A stretch of DNA of 64,000 bases, taken from the NCBI GenBank assembly GCA_946902985.2, contig OX336389.2, forward strand, positions 1,289,404,792 to 1,289,468,791. Direction: 5' to 3'. Position numbers and translations under genes: made by a program. Of this stretch, positions 11,136-20,736 are shown in pieces (positions within the stretch are counted from its first letter, which is position 1; every line of letters begins with the position of its first letter). This stretch comes from Meconema thalassinum. Taxonomy: Eukaryota; Arthropoda; Insecta; Orthoptera; Tettigoniidae. The notes under the pieces were generated by a model. It searched no databases, was not told the origin of the DNA, and worked only from the letters and a program-made list of their open reading frames with translations.

Positions 11136-12617
11136 ATGGCTCCTACTGAAAAAGATGAAACTCTCATTGCTAGACGTTCTTCCTATAAAGGGCAACTCAC
11201 CAGATTCAGAAATTTCATCAACAAATTAAATCCCGCCGAGTGTGATTTAGACATCTTAACACAACGCCTTAAGTTGTACGAGCGGTCCTATGATTATTAC
11301 GATCAAATTCAAACCGAGATTGAATCCGCTTGCCCAGAACTTCAATCGGATCGGGACGAGGTCGAACCCTTGTACTTTGAAGGGATTGCCAAGGCCCACC
11401 AACTGATCCGCAGTATCTCAGAACCGGACACTAGGGTCATCAATCCGGCCCAGTTCGCACCCGCTTCAGTTCACAAGAACAAACCGAAACCGTTACTTCC
11501 TAAGATAAGCCTACCTCACTTCTCAGGCCAGGAAGGTGAATGGTATTCTTTTTATGAACTTTACTGCTCACTCGTTCATGACAATAAGGAAATTCCCGAC
11601 ATTCATAAATTCTACTTCTTACGTACGTCTTTGGAAGGCGAGGCCTTGGCCTTGGTTCAGTCACTGCCTTTAAGCGCAGATAACTACCACATCGCCTTTA
11701 ATCTCCTTAAAGAGAGATATGGCAATTTACGTTTGTGTGTGGCTCGCCATATCCGCTGTCTGTTTAACCTGCCAGCCGTCAAACCTAATAACGTCACCTC
11801 TTTAAGAGACCTGTTAGACTCTATGCAGTTAAATGTTAGAGCATTATATCAACTTAAGCAGCCCGTACAAACATGGGACACCATACTTATTCATCTAGCT
11901 ACATCCAGATTCGATTTTTCGACTTTAAAGGCTTGGGAGATCGAACTCGCCCGCAAGGAGGAATACTCGTTCGAACACCTCATCTCGTTTCTCAACAGCC
12001 GATGCCAAGTCCTTACAGCACTCTCATTTCAGTGCGAAAATGTCGAAACGAGTCATCAGTGTCGCATTTTTGAGAAAAAACTTGCTTTTTCAAAGGGTCA
12101 TCAGCCCCCATCTGTCAAGAACAAGCAAACCCGTTCTGCTTCTTTCAACAATCCAAGAGAACATATCAGGCCGCTTAACAAATCTTTAAAATGCACGCTC
12201 TGTAAAAAGCTTCACACTTTGTACTCGTGCAAATCCTTTAAAGAATTGTCTGTTGAAGACAGAAAGAAGTTTGTCTTCAATAGTAAATATTGCTTCAACT
12301 GCTTGTCACCTAAGCATTCTTCTTCAAACTGCACGTCTTCCAACCTCTGTTTCCATTGTAAAAAAAACCGCACCATTCTTTATTGCACGTTCATGATAAA
12401 TCGAGGTCATCAGTACCTGCCTCTTCAAACTCCATGCAGAGCAGCTCCGAACAAACTAATGCTTCTTCCTGCATTTCTAACGCCGAAACTCCTCACAGTG
12501 CGCAAGTCCTTTTGTCCACTGTACAATTCGAAATCCAAGATAAATTTGGAAATTGGGTTCGAACCCGCGGTCTTCTCGATTCCGCTTCTACTCACAATTT
12601 TGTTTCGCGATCGTTAA
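11136..12617 (+). CDS. BEL/Pao Gag
   Basis: The frame opens MAPTEKDETLIARRSS after the primer-binding site. It has the BEL/Pao gag layout: an N-terminal helical region, then a block around GEWYSFYELYCSLVHDN that fits the DUF1759 gag segment. A Cys/His nucleic-acid-binding part follows (CTLCKKLHTLYSC, CFNCLSPKHSSSNC and CFHCKK). After CFHCKK, at an A8 run (12360-12367), the frame turns into nonsense and stops at 12617. The expected continuation, KPHHSLLHVHDKS, lies in the -1 frame. Either the element uses -1 frameshifting on the A run or one base has been gained or lost. Gag would form particles that package element RNA. Confidence 0.88.
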   Translation: MAPTEKDETLIARRSSYKGQLTRFRNFINKLNPAECDLDILTQRLKLYERSYDYYDQIQTEIESACPELQSDRDEVEPLYFEGIAKAHQLIRSISEPDTRVINPAQFAPASVHKNKPKPLLPKISLPHFSGQEGEWYSFYELYCSLVHDNKEIPDIHKFYFLRTSLEGEALALVQSLPLSADNYHIAFNLLKERYGNLRLCVARHIRCLFNLPAVKPNNVTSLRDLLDSMQLNVRALYQLKQPVQTWDTILIHLATSRFDFSTLKAWEIELARKEEYSFEHLISFLNSRCQVLTALSFQCENVETSHQCRIFEKKLAFSKGHQPPSVKNKQTRSASFNNPREHIRPLNKSLKCTLCKKLHTLYSCKSFKELSVEDRKKFVFNSKYCFNCLSPKHSSSNCTSSNLCFHCKKNRTILYCTFMINRGHQYLPLQTPCRAAPNKLMLLPAFLTPKLLTVRKSFCPLYNSKSKINLEIGFEPAVFSIPLLLTILFRDR

Positions 12618-14950
12618 TTAAAAAACTAGGTCTTTCGTCATCACATACTTCCATCAATGTATCTGGCATTGACAATTTGAAAACTCAAGTCTTGCAGTCT
12701 TCAAAATTGAAAATCAGAGACGTTTGCCAAAGAAACACCAATCTTAACTTAAACTGTCTCATTCTTACCAGTATTGGCAAGGACACTCCTAGCAGCTCTA
12801 TTAATACTTCCGGTTTAAAGATTCCTTCGCACTTAAGGTTAGCTGATCCTCAGTTTAATGCTCAAGGTCCCATTGATGTACTTTTCAGTGCCAATGTTTT
12901 TTGGAATTGCCTCCGTAAACAGGTTCGCAAGTTATCTTCAACCGTGGTCGCCAGAGACACCGATTTTGGTTGGGTTATTACTGGTGAAATCCAACAACCC
13001 AGTCTTCAAACCAAATCGCAATGTCATTTTGTTACTGCTGATATAAATCCCCTTTCTGAAAAAGAGAACACCCATGTTTTCGATCTCGATACTTTTGAAA
13101 AACACTTGCCGAAACGATGTCTTATCGTGAACAACTACGCCACCTTTGTAAGTTGTTTAAATGGTTTTACCTTCTTCCCGCATAAAATGGCAATTCAAGT
13201 TCGCCTCGCCTTGTGTTACTTTGTTTACCTTCTCATGTCATTTTTTATAGCAGGTAATTGCTTAAACTCTCTATCGAAAACTATCTTCCCCTTGTGTAAA
13301 ACCATGGCTATCAGTCACCATCACTTCGCTGTAAGCTATGTTTCACTTCTTTCGCTAATTAGAAGGATGGCCACGGCCGGCTCCCTCCTCCTTCCTCACA
13401 ATTGGAAACCGCTTTTGAAACCGCTTGAAAATCTGAATTCTCTAGCATCCAGAATAACTATTCTTACGCATAAACTCCTTATCAATGTCCCAGCTTCTCT
13501 TCCGTGTTCGGAAGAATTAGGCTTTTTTCTGTTGAAAATTGTCGGATTCCGTAATCTTCAAAAATATCCGAAATTGATTTCTTACTTTATTTCATATGTC
13601 TTTAAATTGTTTGTTCACGTCCAAGCTACGGATGACTGCATGTCGTGTTACTCGTTCCGCTTTAAGTTACAGCTGATTCAACTAGTGTTGTTTGTTTATT
13701 TCGAACTGCTTGTTTTTCAATCTTGTTTGTATACAAGCTTGAGTAAGGCCAAGTTGCTGTTTATTTCCTGTATGCTTGCCAAAGGTCAGAGCAAGTTTTT
13801 CTTATCTCAACTCTGGCTGACTGCCAACCATTGTCTTGCGAGTCGCTTCCGTAAGTTCAGAAGCTGCTCAACTCATCACCAAAATAAACTTGTTCCGGTC
13901 AAGGACTCTTTCAGATATTTATATTCCTTATCTCGCTGTACTATGTGGGTCAAGGCCGCGCTTGCCTGTGTCTCCCACTTGTTCAGACTCGTATCCTACA
14001 ACTGCTTCGATTCTTGTTTCATAACATCGTTGCGTATTTTTCACGCGTTCATGTATTGCTCCTTGCTTACATATTTTGCAATCTTATTGTTCATTGATGA
14101 ACAAACTTGTTTTTTCTCGTCGTCACATTCGATAAGTTTTTGTATTTATGCTTTTCATGTCACGTTTCTCGCTGACTTAAGTATTTTTCTGAGTAACCCC
14201 TTTGATACTTATTATAACTTAAGGTCATTGTTTATGGCTACTAGATTGTTGTTACCTATGGCGTTCTTGCCTCCTACTCGCATAGTTCCTTTGTTTATTT
14301 GGTATATTCTTATCCTTAATAGATGTACTTGTTTCTATACGCTTGGTTTAAACTTGTTAATTCTCCTTTCATATCTTATCGCAATCTTTACTAGTGCTTT
14401 ATTTCCCGCAGTTTCTAGCTATTTTGTGAGTGAAGGTGTTGTTAATTCTCGTTTTTTAACTCCGCTTTCCAATGACCCTGATGACCTGCTTCCACTCACA
14501 CCTGGTCACTTCCTTACACGCACTTCTCTCTCTGCCCCTCCTCCCCTACCTAATTCTTACAGGGATTCTAATTTACCTATTGTTTGGCGTAAACTTGAAG
14601 CCCTCCGCAATTCTTTTTGGAAGAGGTGGAACTTGGAATATTTAACTTCCTTGCAACGGAGACAGAAGTGGTTTCTTTCCAGTCCCGACATTAAAGTGGG
14701 CGACTTGGTCTTGGTTAGGGATGTTTCACCCCCCCTAGTCTGGACTTCTGGTAGAGTGACCGAGTGTTATCCTGGAAGAGATGGGAGAGTCAGGGTGGCC
14801 AAAATCTTGACCACTAATGGTCCGATCACAAGACAACTCTCATTGATCACTCCATTACCTTTAAATGTTTACTTGTTTTTCTTGTTCTCTGTTGGTGTTA
14901 ACCCTCCCAGTATGGTGCATTCTTGGAATACACGGTATGAGAGAATATAA
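12383..14950 (+). CDS. BEL/Pao protease, open unknown stretch, integrase C-terminal domain
   Basis: An 855-codon frame overlaps the end of gag. Its true start is probably by frameshift from gag at the A8 run rather than the first ATG. Residues about 45-75 (VQFEIQDKFGNWVRTRGLLD, then SASTHNFVS) are the retroviral-type aspartic protease of BEL elements (DUF1758); DFGWVITGEI near residue 200 is a typical downstream block. From about 13141 to 14425 nothing matches BEL pol. The end, from VNSRFLTPLSNDPDDLLPLT through VWRKLEALRNSFWKRW to KVGDLVLVRD, is the integrase tail (DUF5641). RT, RNase H and the integrase catalytic core are missing, yet no stop interrupts. The stop at 14950 lies inside the 3' LTR. 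Confidence 0.8.
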   Translation: MHVHDKSRSSVPASSNSMQSSSEQTNASSCISNAETPHSAQVLLSTVQFEIQDKFGNWVRTRGLLDSASTHNFVSRSLIKKLGLSSSHTSINVSGIDNLKTQVLQSSKLKIRDVCQRNTNLNLNCLILTSIGKDTPSSSINTSGLKIPSHLRLADPQFNAQGPIDVLFSANVFWNCLRKQVRKLSSTVVARDTDFGWVITGEIQQPSLQTKSQCHFVTADINPLSEKENTHVFDLDTFEKHLPKRCLIVNNYATFVSCLNGFTFFPHKMAIQVRLALCYFVYLLMSFFIAGNCLNSLSKTIFPLCKTMAISHHHFAVSYVSLLSLIRRMATAGSLLLPHNWKPLLKPLENLNSLASRITILTHKLLINVPASLPCSEELGFFLLKIVGFRNLQKYPKLISYFISYVFKLFVHVQATDDCMSCYSFRFKLQLIQLVLFVYFELLVFQSCLYTSLSKAKLLFISCMLAKGQSKFFLSQLWLTANHCLASRFRKFRSCSTHHQNKLVPVKDSFRYLYSLSRCTMWVKAALACVSHLFRLVSYNCFDSCFITSLRIFHAFMYCSLLTYFAILLFIDEQTCFFSSSHSISFCIYAFHVTFLADLSIFLSNPFDTYYNLRSLFMATRLLLPMAFLPPTRIVPLFIWYILILNRCTCFYTLGLNLLILLSYLIAIFTSALFPAVSSYFVSEGVVNSRFLTPLSNDPDDLLPLTPGHFLTRTSLSAPPPLPNSYRDSNLPIVWRKLEALRNSFWKRWNLEYLTSLQRRQKWFLSSPDIKVGDLVLVRDVSPPLVWTSGRVTECYPGRDGRVRVAKILTTNGPITRQLSLITPLPLNVYLFFLFSVGVNPPSMVHSWNTRYERI
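13141..14425 (+). other. Pol-replacing open segment of unknown origin
   Basis: Here, between protease and integrase tail, the reading frame stays open for about 430 codons but the translation is rich in Leu, Phe, Ser, Cys and Tyr. It has none of the RT (YVDD/YVDN), RNase H or integrase (HHCC, DDE) blocks. The plus strand is T-rich and A-poor, which lowers stop-codon frequency, so the openness may be compositional. A GTAAGT at 13148 and a TTTTTTATAGCAG at about 13240-13252 look like splice sites. Other frames also show nothing I recognise. Confidence 0.5.
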
Positions 14951-17788
14951 TTTTTAATGCTCTTTGCTTGTTCATTCCTTTCTCTATATCAAACACCAAC
15001 AGTGATCTTCTATTTTCTCTTTGGTGATCATGTCGCTTATATCTTTTGTGAGTCTGTTCTAGATATATATCTTCCATGACCCACCTAGCGTCATCTAGCA
15101 GCGAATCTCTGAAGCTCCTCAATTCTTCCTGGTGCAAGAGGATTTACTTATCCATCTGGCCACCAGATTCTGCTACCATCGCCAGCTATCTTCTCCATGA
15201 GCAAGAGAACTTCGTTTACTTTTTCACTCACCATGCTGTGCTAGTATCGCCTGTTATCAACTCTTTGAAGACCATCTCCTCAAGAGAATTTCATTTCTTA
15301 TGTTGGTTATGCTGATATGTATACCTTTTGTCTCCTACCCCCACTTCTTTCCCTTCCTTGGACCCTCCGCGCTTTTCTGAGCAGGTCTCACTTGTAAGTC
15401 GGCAGTTGACTCAGTCAGTTAAGGCTCAACTAGAGCCAGTCTCCTCAAACCAAGAGGCACTCTCTACTCTCTACGCCATGTTGGCACATTAGGTATCCGT
15501 CAAAGGGAACTTCACCTTCGACATGCAACCAAGATAAGTACCTACTTCAAGTTTTAACTTCATCTTCATTGGTTTTAACTTCTACATGCTTTAACGATAT
15601 TTTATAGACAGCGTGAGATTACTTATTTGGGGCAAAAATCATTCTTCGCGGGATTTGCCATGTTGAGCTTTTGTCTGTCTAAGCCAACCTTAATAGAAAG
15701 TAGCTTTTCTTAAGCTAATTAAATGAGAAATCTTCTTACCACGTGGGATATTATCTAATACCCGCTCTCTATAAATCACCAAGCTAATTCCTCCACTGGA
15801 TTAACTTTGGCCCCATTCTTCTATTAGGACTGTTCTGGAACCTTCCAGATCCTGTACTTTATCTACAAGTCTTGCCGTCATGTATTTTTCACTCACTTGT
15901 GGGAATACTATTTAAAATGAGGAATCTTCATTATAAATTACTGCAATAGCGAATTTTCTTCCACCGCTGGAATGTTCTATGGCGCATTTAATTGTAATTC
16001 ACAAACTTCTCCAGAAATAGACTCTCGCCTACCTAGTGCAACCAGTTATTTTCATCATTGCAATAACTTTCTTTCCCATAAACTTTCGTGTTACTAAAGT
16101 GAACTTTTCATCTATTCAACAAACTGTAGTAAGAAACAGTGCTTTCAGTATTTCTTCCGCGTCGCGATCGTCCGTTTACATTAAATAAGGCCATGAACAT
16201 TTATCTTCAATCCCAATTGATCTTTCCTAAACCTTCTACTAACAAACTATATTAATAAAATTATAAATCTGGATCATTTCCAATAAGGTGTCACTCTAGC
16301 GAAGTGCCCTTCCATCTTGCTTGTTTATCATTACTTAATTTCTGTATAACTACGTGTTTTATACACGGTTCAAACTTACATTGTTTCTACCTTATAATCA
16401 GGGAAAACAATTCTTTCAACTCTTGAGTGAGTTATTTCTAGGTCTCACGAAATGGAAACTGCCCCATTTGGCTCGTGATTCCTATTTAAACATAGGAGGT
16501 CGAGAACCTTCCTTCTGATTTTCTCCTCAGGTTTCACAGTAAGTGACCTGCCCTTATTTGTATATTAACCAAAAGTAATTCAGCTTAAATATAAGAAGTT
16601 GTAGGAACTTCTATCTTATTCTTCATGTTTTTCTTATTGTTATTTTCGAAGTTGTAACTTTTTTCTAAAAAAGTTACCTGGAAATTTCTTAAAGTACACT
16701 CCTTGTACTTAATTTAATGTTTAAACTTTTATCACTTCATTTGTCTTTTTTTAAATCTTACAAAGATTTTAGTACATATATAAGGTTTGAAACCTAAAGA
16801 ATTGTTAATTGCCTGGAGCAAACTTTAAATGTTAGGAGGTCTGCGACCCCAAATTGTTACTAAAAATTTAAACTATATACTTGTCAAATTTATTAGACTC
16901 TTTTGCCTTGTTAAATAAATTAAATATTTGTTTTTGGATTTATCATTTCGCAAACACAACGGTTAGGCAAGATCCAGTCTTCCTTGGCTCTCTCTACTCA
17001 ATGCCATTAAATCTATTGATCGGGCTTTCACCACTCGTTGCATTTGAGCAAGAACTCTTAGTGGTAATCTCGTCAAAGTTTCTTTTAGCTTTAATAGCTA
17101 ATTCTAACTGGCCAGTAAGGCAAGTAAAGCTCGCTACGCCAGCTACCTGCTTGTGGAGATTCTCTCCGAAAACTTATGGTTGGTTTTCCAAAAGATAAGT
17201 GTTTCTCTTTGTCTAAACTTTTAGCCGGCTCCTTGCTGAGTAAAAGCTTAGCCATTTCCAAATGCAACCATTGGTCCACTTACCAAAATTACTCCCCCAG
17301 GTATAATCTTTTATCATTATCCTTCTTGGAAGCACTTGGTCGCTTTTTCAGGAACTCTATAACTTCGAAAACTGGAAATACCAAACTTGATTCAAATTAT
17401 TGGCATCCTTCGAATTACTTTGCAAAAACAAATCTCTTTGAACAGACACACAATAAATCTGTTACTCTCCGTCTTGCCAGACAATCACCCTTCCCCATAG
17501 TAGTCTTATGCATGCTTGGGAGGAAATACACTAAAGCCTTTCTCTGGCAAACCGCCCAAGTCTTAGCTGCGGTTCCCGTCAGCTTCGACCAAGTCCTTAC
17601 CCACTTTAGGTATCAGAGAGCGGATTTGCGGTGGCAACCGCCTCTAAGTGCATTTAAGGTTAAATTTATAATTTTTGTGGGACTCTCATCCTATTTTTCT
17701 ATCCTTTTTCTCCAGTCCGAAACCCACCTCCTTTTTTTAATCATCTTCCCTTGGTGGTTAGGTTATTCCTCAGCCAATAATCTACCCA
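14913..17788 (+). repeat. 3' LTR of BEL element
   Basis: A 2876-bp direct copy of the 5' LTR without the DNA-element insertion. I see no clear polypurine tract directly before it: the preceding bases are GTGTTAACCCTCCCAGTA, which is odd for an active element. Confidence 0.9.
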
Positions 17789-17793
17789 CCTCC

Positions 17794-18155
17794 TACACAT
17801 TTGCTGTTGTTGCAGAAGTGATCTGCCAGGAACATTGCGCCTGATCGTGCACCATTACGTAATATGCAGAGAATGAATGAGTGTATTCACTATTGTAGCA
17901 AGACTTCAGCAAATATTGTAATTTTTAAAAATGCTGATTTCTGAGGTGTGCCAGACAGGCTTAATGCGCCCACTGCCACTATATTTAATATTGCGCCCGA
18001 ATGAAAGTTAAATATCTGAACTATTTATATTTAGCACAAAAATAATTAGAATGAGCACTTTGGCAAAACACGTTTGTTTTCAGTCGGGTTTTCATATCGT
18101 TTTACTTTTTAAGTTTCCAGGGGAGAGGGCATCCCCGCCCCTCCATCTGCGGGCG
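17794..18155. other. Unassigned DNA
   Basis: Right flank of the BEL insertion. Joined to the sequence before 7018 it would form the original target. I recognise nothing in it. Confidence 0.4.
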
Positions 18156-18163
18156 CCCATAAT

Positions 18164-19012
18164 TAGGGCTCGGATTTTTAGGTGCTAAAAATCGGGAAAA
18201 TATTAAAAATATCTGAAATATGTGACAAAAAAGTAAAAATATTTAATTATAATTTAGTTTATTAATGTGAATATAAACAATATGCAGTAATCACAAATGC
18301 AATTTATGCTATGTCTCACTGACTGCTGAAGCATTACAATACACTACGAGATACATCTTCTGGTTGTCCATCACAAATGACCAACGATTATCGCAAAAAA
18401 CACTTCTTCTGAAGGCACGGATCTGAGACAATATGTTTCTTGCCCTTGAGGTGTTGTGTAGCTTGAGATCGCTGTTCAGCCTTGATTGCTTTCCCCACAT
18501 GGTTGGCAGAACAGAACGCCCCCATCAGAAGTAAAATTATCTTCAAATTCTGCAACAGACGATAACTTGTAGCTAGTTGTTTTTACAACTAGAACTGCCT
18601 TACACTTCACAGTGCCAGAAATGAACTGTATCTGAGTGACACTGGTTCCAGGTAGCTGTGGGAGGGGGGAGGTCTAGCACGTGGTGTAATATGTCTATGG
18701 ACAACGAAATCCCCGGCTTACACAGTGAGTGGCACGGGGCGACAAGTTAAGAATAACACAGTTGCAGGCTGACACACGCTCTGCATAAAGATTAGATAGC
18801 TCACAGGTTCTTCCCGGTTGAAGTAACACAGAACAAAAATGCAATGAACTGAAATATCTAGCTTACTGATTTAAAAAGAAAATGTAAATATTATGTCCTT
18901 TTATGTGCTAATAAGTGAAAAGCAGGAATTTATGTATTTATAGAAAAAATGCTTAAAATAAGTAGTCTATTTACATACAAAAATATTTATTTACCTAAAA
19001 ATCCGAGCCCGA
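18164..19012 (-). mobile_element. hAT-like element, 849 bp
   Basis: Ends are inverted copies of GGGCTCGGATTTTTAGGT. The eight bases outside are CCCATAAT (18156-18163) and CCCATGAT (19013-19020), a hAT-size duplication with one difference. Inside lies a relic of a hAT-type BED zinc finger on the minus strand (18405-18537). The rest is AT-rich and non-coding, so the copy is an internally decayed or deleted derivative. Confidence 0.8.
18405..18537 (-). pseudogene. hAT BED-type zinc-finger relic
   Basis: The minus strand reads FTSDGGVLFCQPCG, and after a one-base frame change GKAIKAEQRSQATQHLKGKK followed by H. The spacing C-x2-C ... H-x4-KKH is that of the BED-like finger at the start of many hAT transposases. 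Nothing of the catalytic domain follows. The fragment supports assigning the enclosing element to hAT. Frameshifted, hence non-functional. Confidence 0.65.
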
Positions 19013-19025
19013 CCCATGATATCTC

Positions 19026-19245
19026 TCACTAAGTCGTTCAGTCTGGATTGATTAACCAGGAGAGGTTCCTTTTTAAGTTATGGACTGTAGTTTGGATCAG
19101 AGGACGTGAATAGTTTCGGATCTGGTTCTTCTTCTCCTGGAGAGGATTCTGCTACTTGTGTAGGTGGACTAGGGATTGGGAGCTCAGGCCCATGTGAAAC
19201 AGGTCTTGGAGCAATTGGAACATTCAGGTACCGTACTCAATATTA
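19026..19245 (-). pseudogene. Coding relic with LNDLVRD motif
   Basis: On the minus strand the frame reads PRPVSHGPELPIPSPPTQ, then an acidic part with EEEPDPKLFTSSDPNYSP. After a stop comes LLVNQSRLNDLVRDI, which ends exactly at the hAT insertion. The proline-rich and acidic part followed by LNDLVRDL recalls an uncharacterised protein seen in many copies in arthropod genomes; that is from memory and not checked. At least one stop is present. The part expected after LNDLVRD is not evident beyond the hAT element. Confidence 0.4.
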
Positions 19246-19497
19246 GATTTTTGTATAACAGAAACTCTTTGGTGAATCAACACAAGCACGGCGTAATTTC
19301 TACATCCAGTGAAAATTAAACTACACATAACAGTAATCACCAAAACATGAATCTTCACCTGCACTTTTAAAATAGCAATACATTTTTTGCAACTTCTTTA
19401 AAACATTTTCTTCCTTTTCTCCTTCTCGCTTGCGTTTACGGAAAACGGCTGAAATACTTGGATTTACTGGTCTTTGAACCCATGATAGAAATACTCG

Positions 19498-19697
19498 GCA
19501 ATTGTTCTAGGTTTGTGCCGTATCTTGTGTGGAGTTATGCCTAGGACACCAAGCTGGCTCATCAGCGGGCTCTTGGTGTCCCCGCCCGGACCCCCACAGG
19601 AGTAGCGAGTCCGGACGGGGACTCCCAGAGCCCGCTGATGAGCCAGCTTAGTGTCCTAGGCGAAACCCCACACAAGACACGGCACAAACCTAGAAAA
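19498..19697. mobile_element. Foldback (snapback) element
   Basis: Two ~90-bp arms are near-perfect reverse complements, each holding TTCTAGGTTTGTGCCGT at the outside and CTCATCAGCGGGCTCT inside, around a short GC-rich centre. A single arm of the same family recurs at 32148-32270. It could form a long hairpin in DNA or RNA. No coding capacity. Confidence 0.8.
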
Positions 19698-19699
19698 AT

Positions 19700-20736
19700 T
19701 GCTGAGTTTTAATTAATTGGCCATGAAAGCCAATATACCACCATAATATAAACTTGTGCACACGTCACATCACCGTGCCATCAATTGAACTGACCATAAC
19801 TGACTGAATTTCTATTCAGATCTGATTCTAAATGTGAGTCGGGGGTTTTCCATGAATAACGTAATCGAGATTGGGGTGGGAGAGATAATACAGTATATTA
19901 TGTGAGCCCACAAGCTACAATGGACACTGGAAATGGGAGTACCTAACGAGCGATGTTTCCAATAAAACGTACGGTAACACAGGGAGACGAGAGAACAGAT
20001 TTCCATCACAAGTAGTGTATATTACCTAATATTAATAATTTCTGTTCATTTTGCTTTCATTTGGATTGGGAGAAATTTCGTTTTATTATTATTATTTTCT
20101 GGTACGTTGCAAGCAAATTGGTAGATCTGGCAACATTTACTGACAATCGGGTTTACTGGCAGTGAATCACTGCGATGATATTTTTGTGCTTGTGAGTGCA
20201 GCGTAACCAGCGTGCATGTCTCGTCCTAGCCCAGCCGCCAGTTAATACACAGCTCGGGGATTCACCAAGTTGTATCATTCCTGGGTTACATCAGTTTACG
20301 CAATATTTTAATGGAGAGTTGCATCATCGCGTGTAACGTGGATCTCGCTGGATGTACTGCTCGGGTCCAAGCTCTATTAACTTGCGGGGTGAGGGAAAAA
20401 GCAGGGAAGGGTCGAGCGAGAAGAGAAGGATCTGTCAACAGCCCACCGTGATATATGGTATTCCTTTATATTCCAATACTGCTTACATTGGGCCGTTGCT
20501 CAAACCACTGTGGTGTAATGTAAGGAATGAGTGAGTGAGTCACCGACCAATGTATTTAGTTCTGTACTATGCACGGACCGAGAGACCTCATCACTCGTCA
20601 ACATCATTACTCATAGTCCACGATGCACATTCCTCTCAGGTTCACACAGCTTAGACCCAAGCAGTAAGTGGTGATATATTAGTGCCAAACAAAATATTTT
20701 TACAATTCAATTAAAACGCTCGCGTAAAAGGGAAAA
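19700..20736. other. Unassigned DNA
   Basis: Nothing recognised; short open frames here have no supporting features. The right edge adjoins the purine tract. Confidence 0.4.

Larger units (their letters stand above)
7023..17788 (+). mobile_element. BEL/Pao LTR retrotransposon, non-autonomous derivative
   Basis: Two long direct repeats (7023-10869 and 14913-17788) start TGGTGCATTC and end CTACCCA. The five bases CCTCC stand on both outer sides (7018-7022 and 17789-17793), a clear target duplication. The repeats look almost identical apart from a 970-bp insertion in the first and a few small differences, so the insertion is young. The internal region is only ~4 kb: gag, protease and the end of integrase are recognisable as BEL/Pao, but the reverse transcriptase, RNase H and integrase core are absent. 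It is likely mobilised, if at all, by an intact relative. Confidence 0.9.

Noticed and set aside
19500..19690. Hammerhead-ribozyme-like core: CTGATGAG ... CGAAA in the foldback element and in the arm at 32.2 kb (minus strand)
   Set aside because: Stem II can be drawn only with a bulge. In the palindrome CTGATGAG itself pairs with CTCATCAG, and the possible cleavage site is ~40 bases away from the strand that would form stem I. A covariance-model search for hammerheads would decide; a hit in single-arm copies would revive it.
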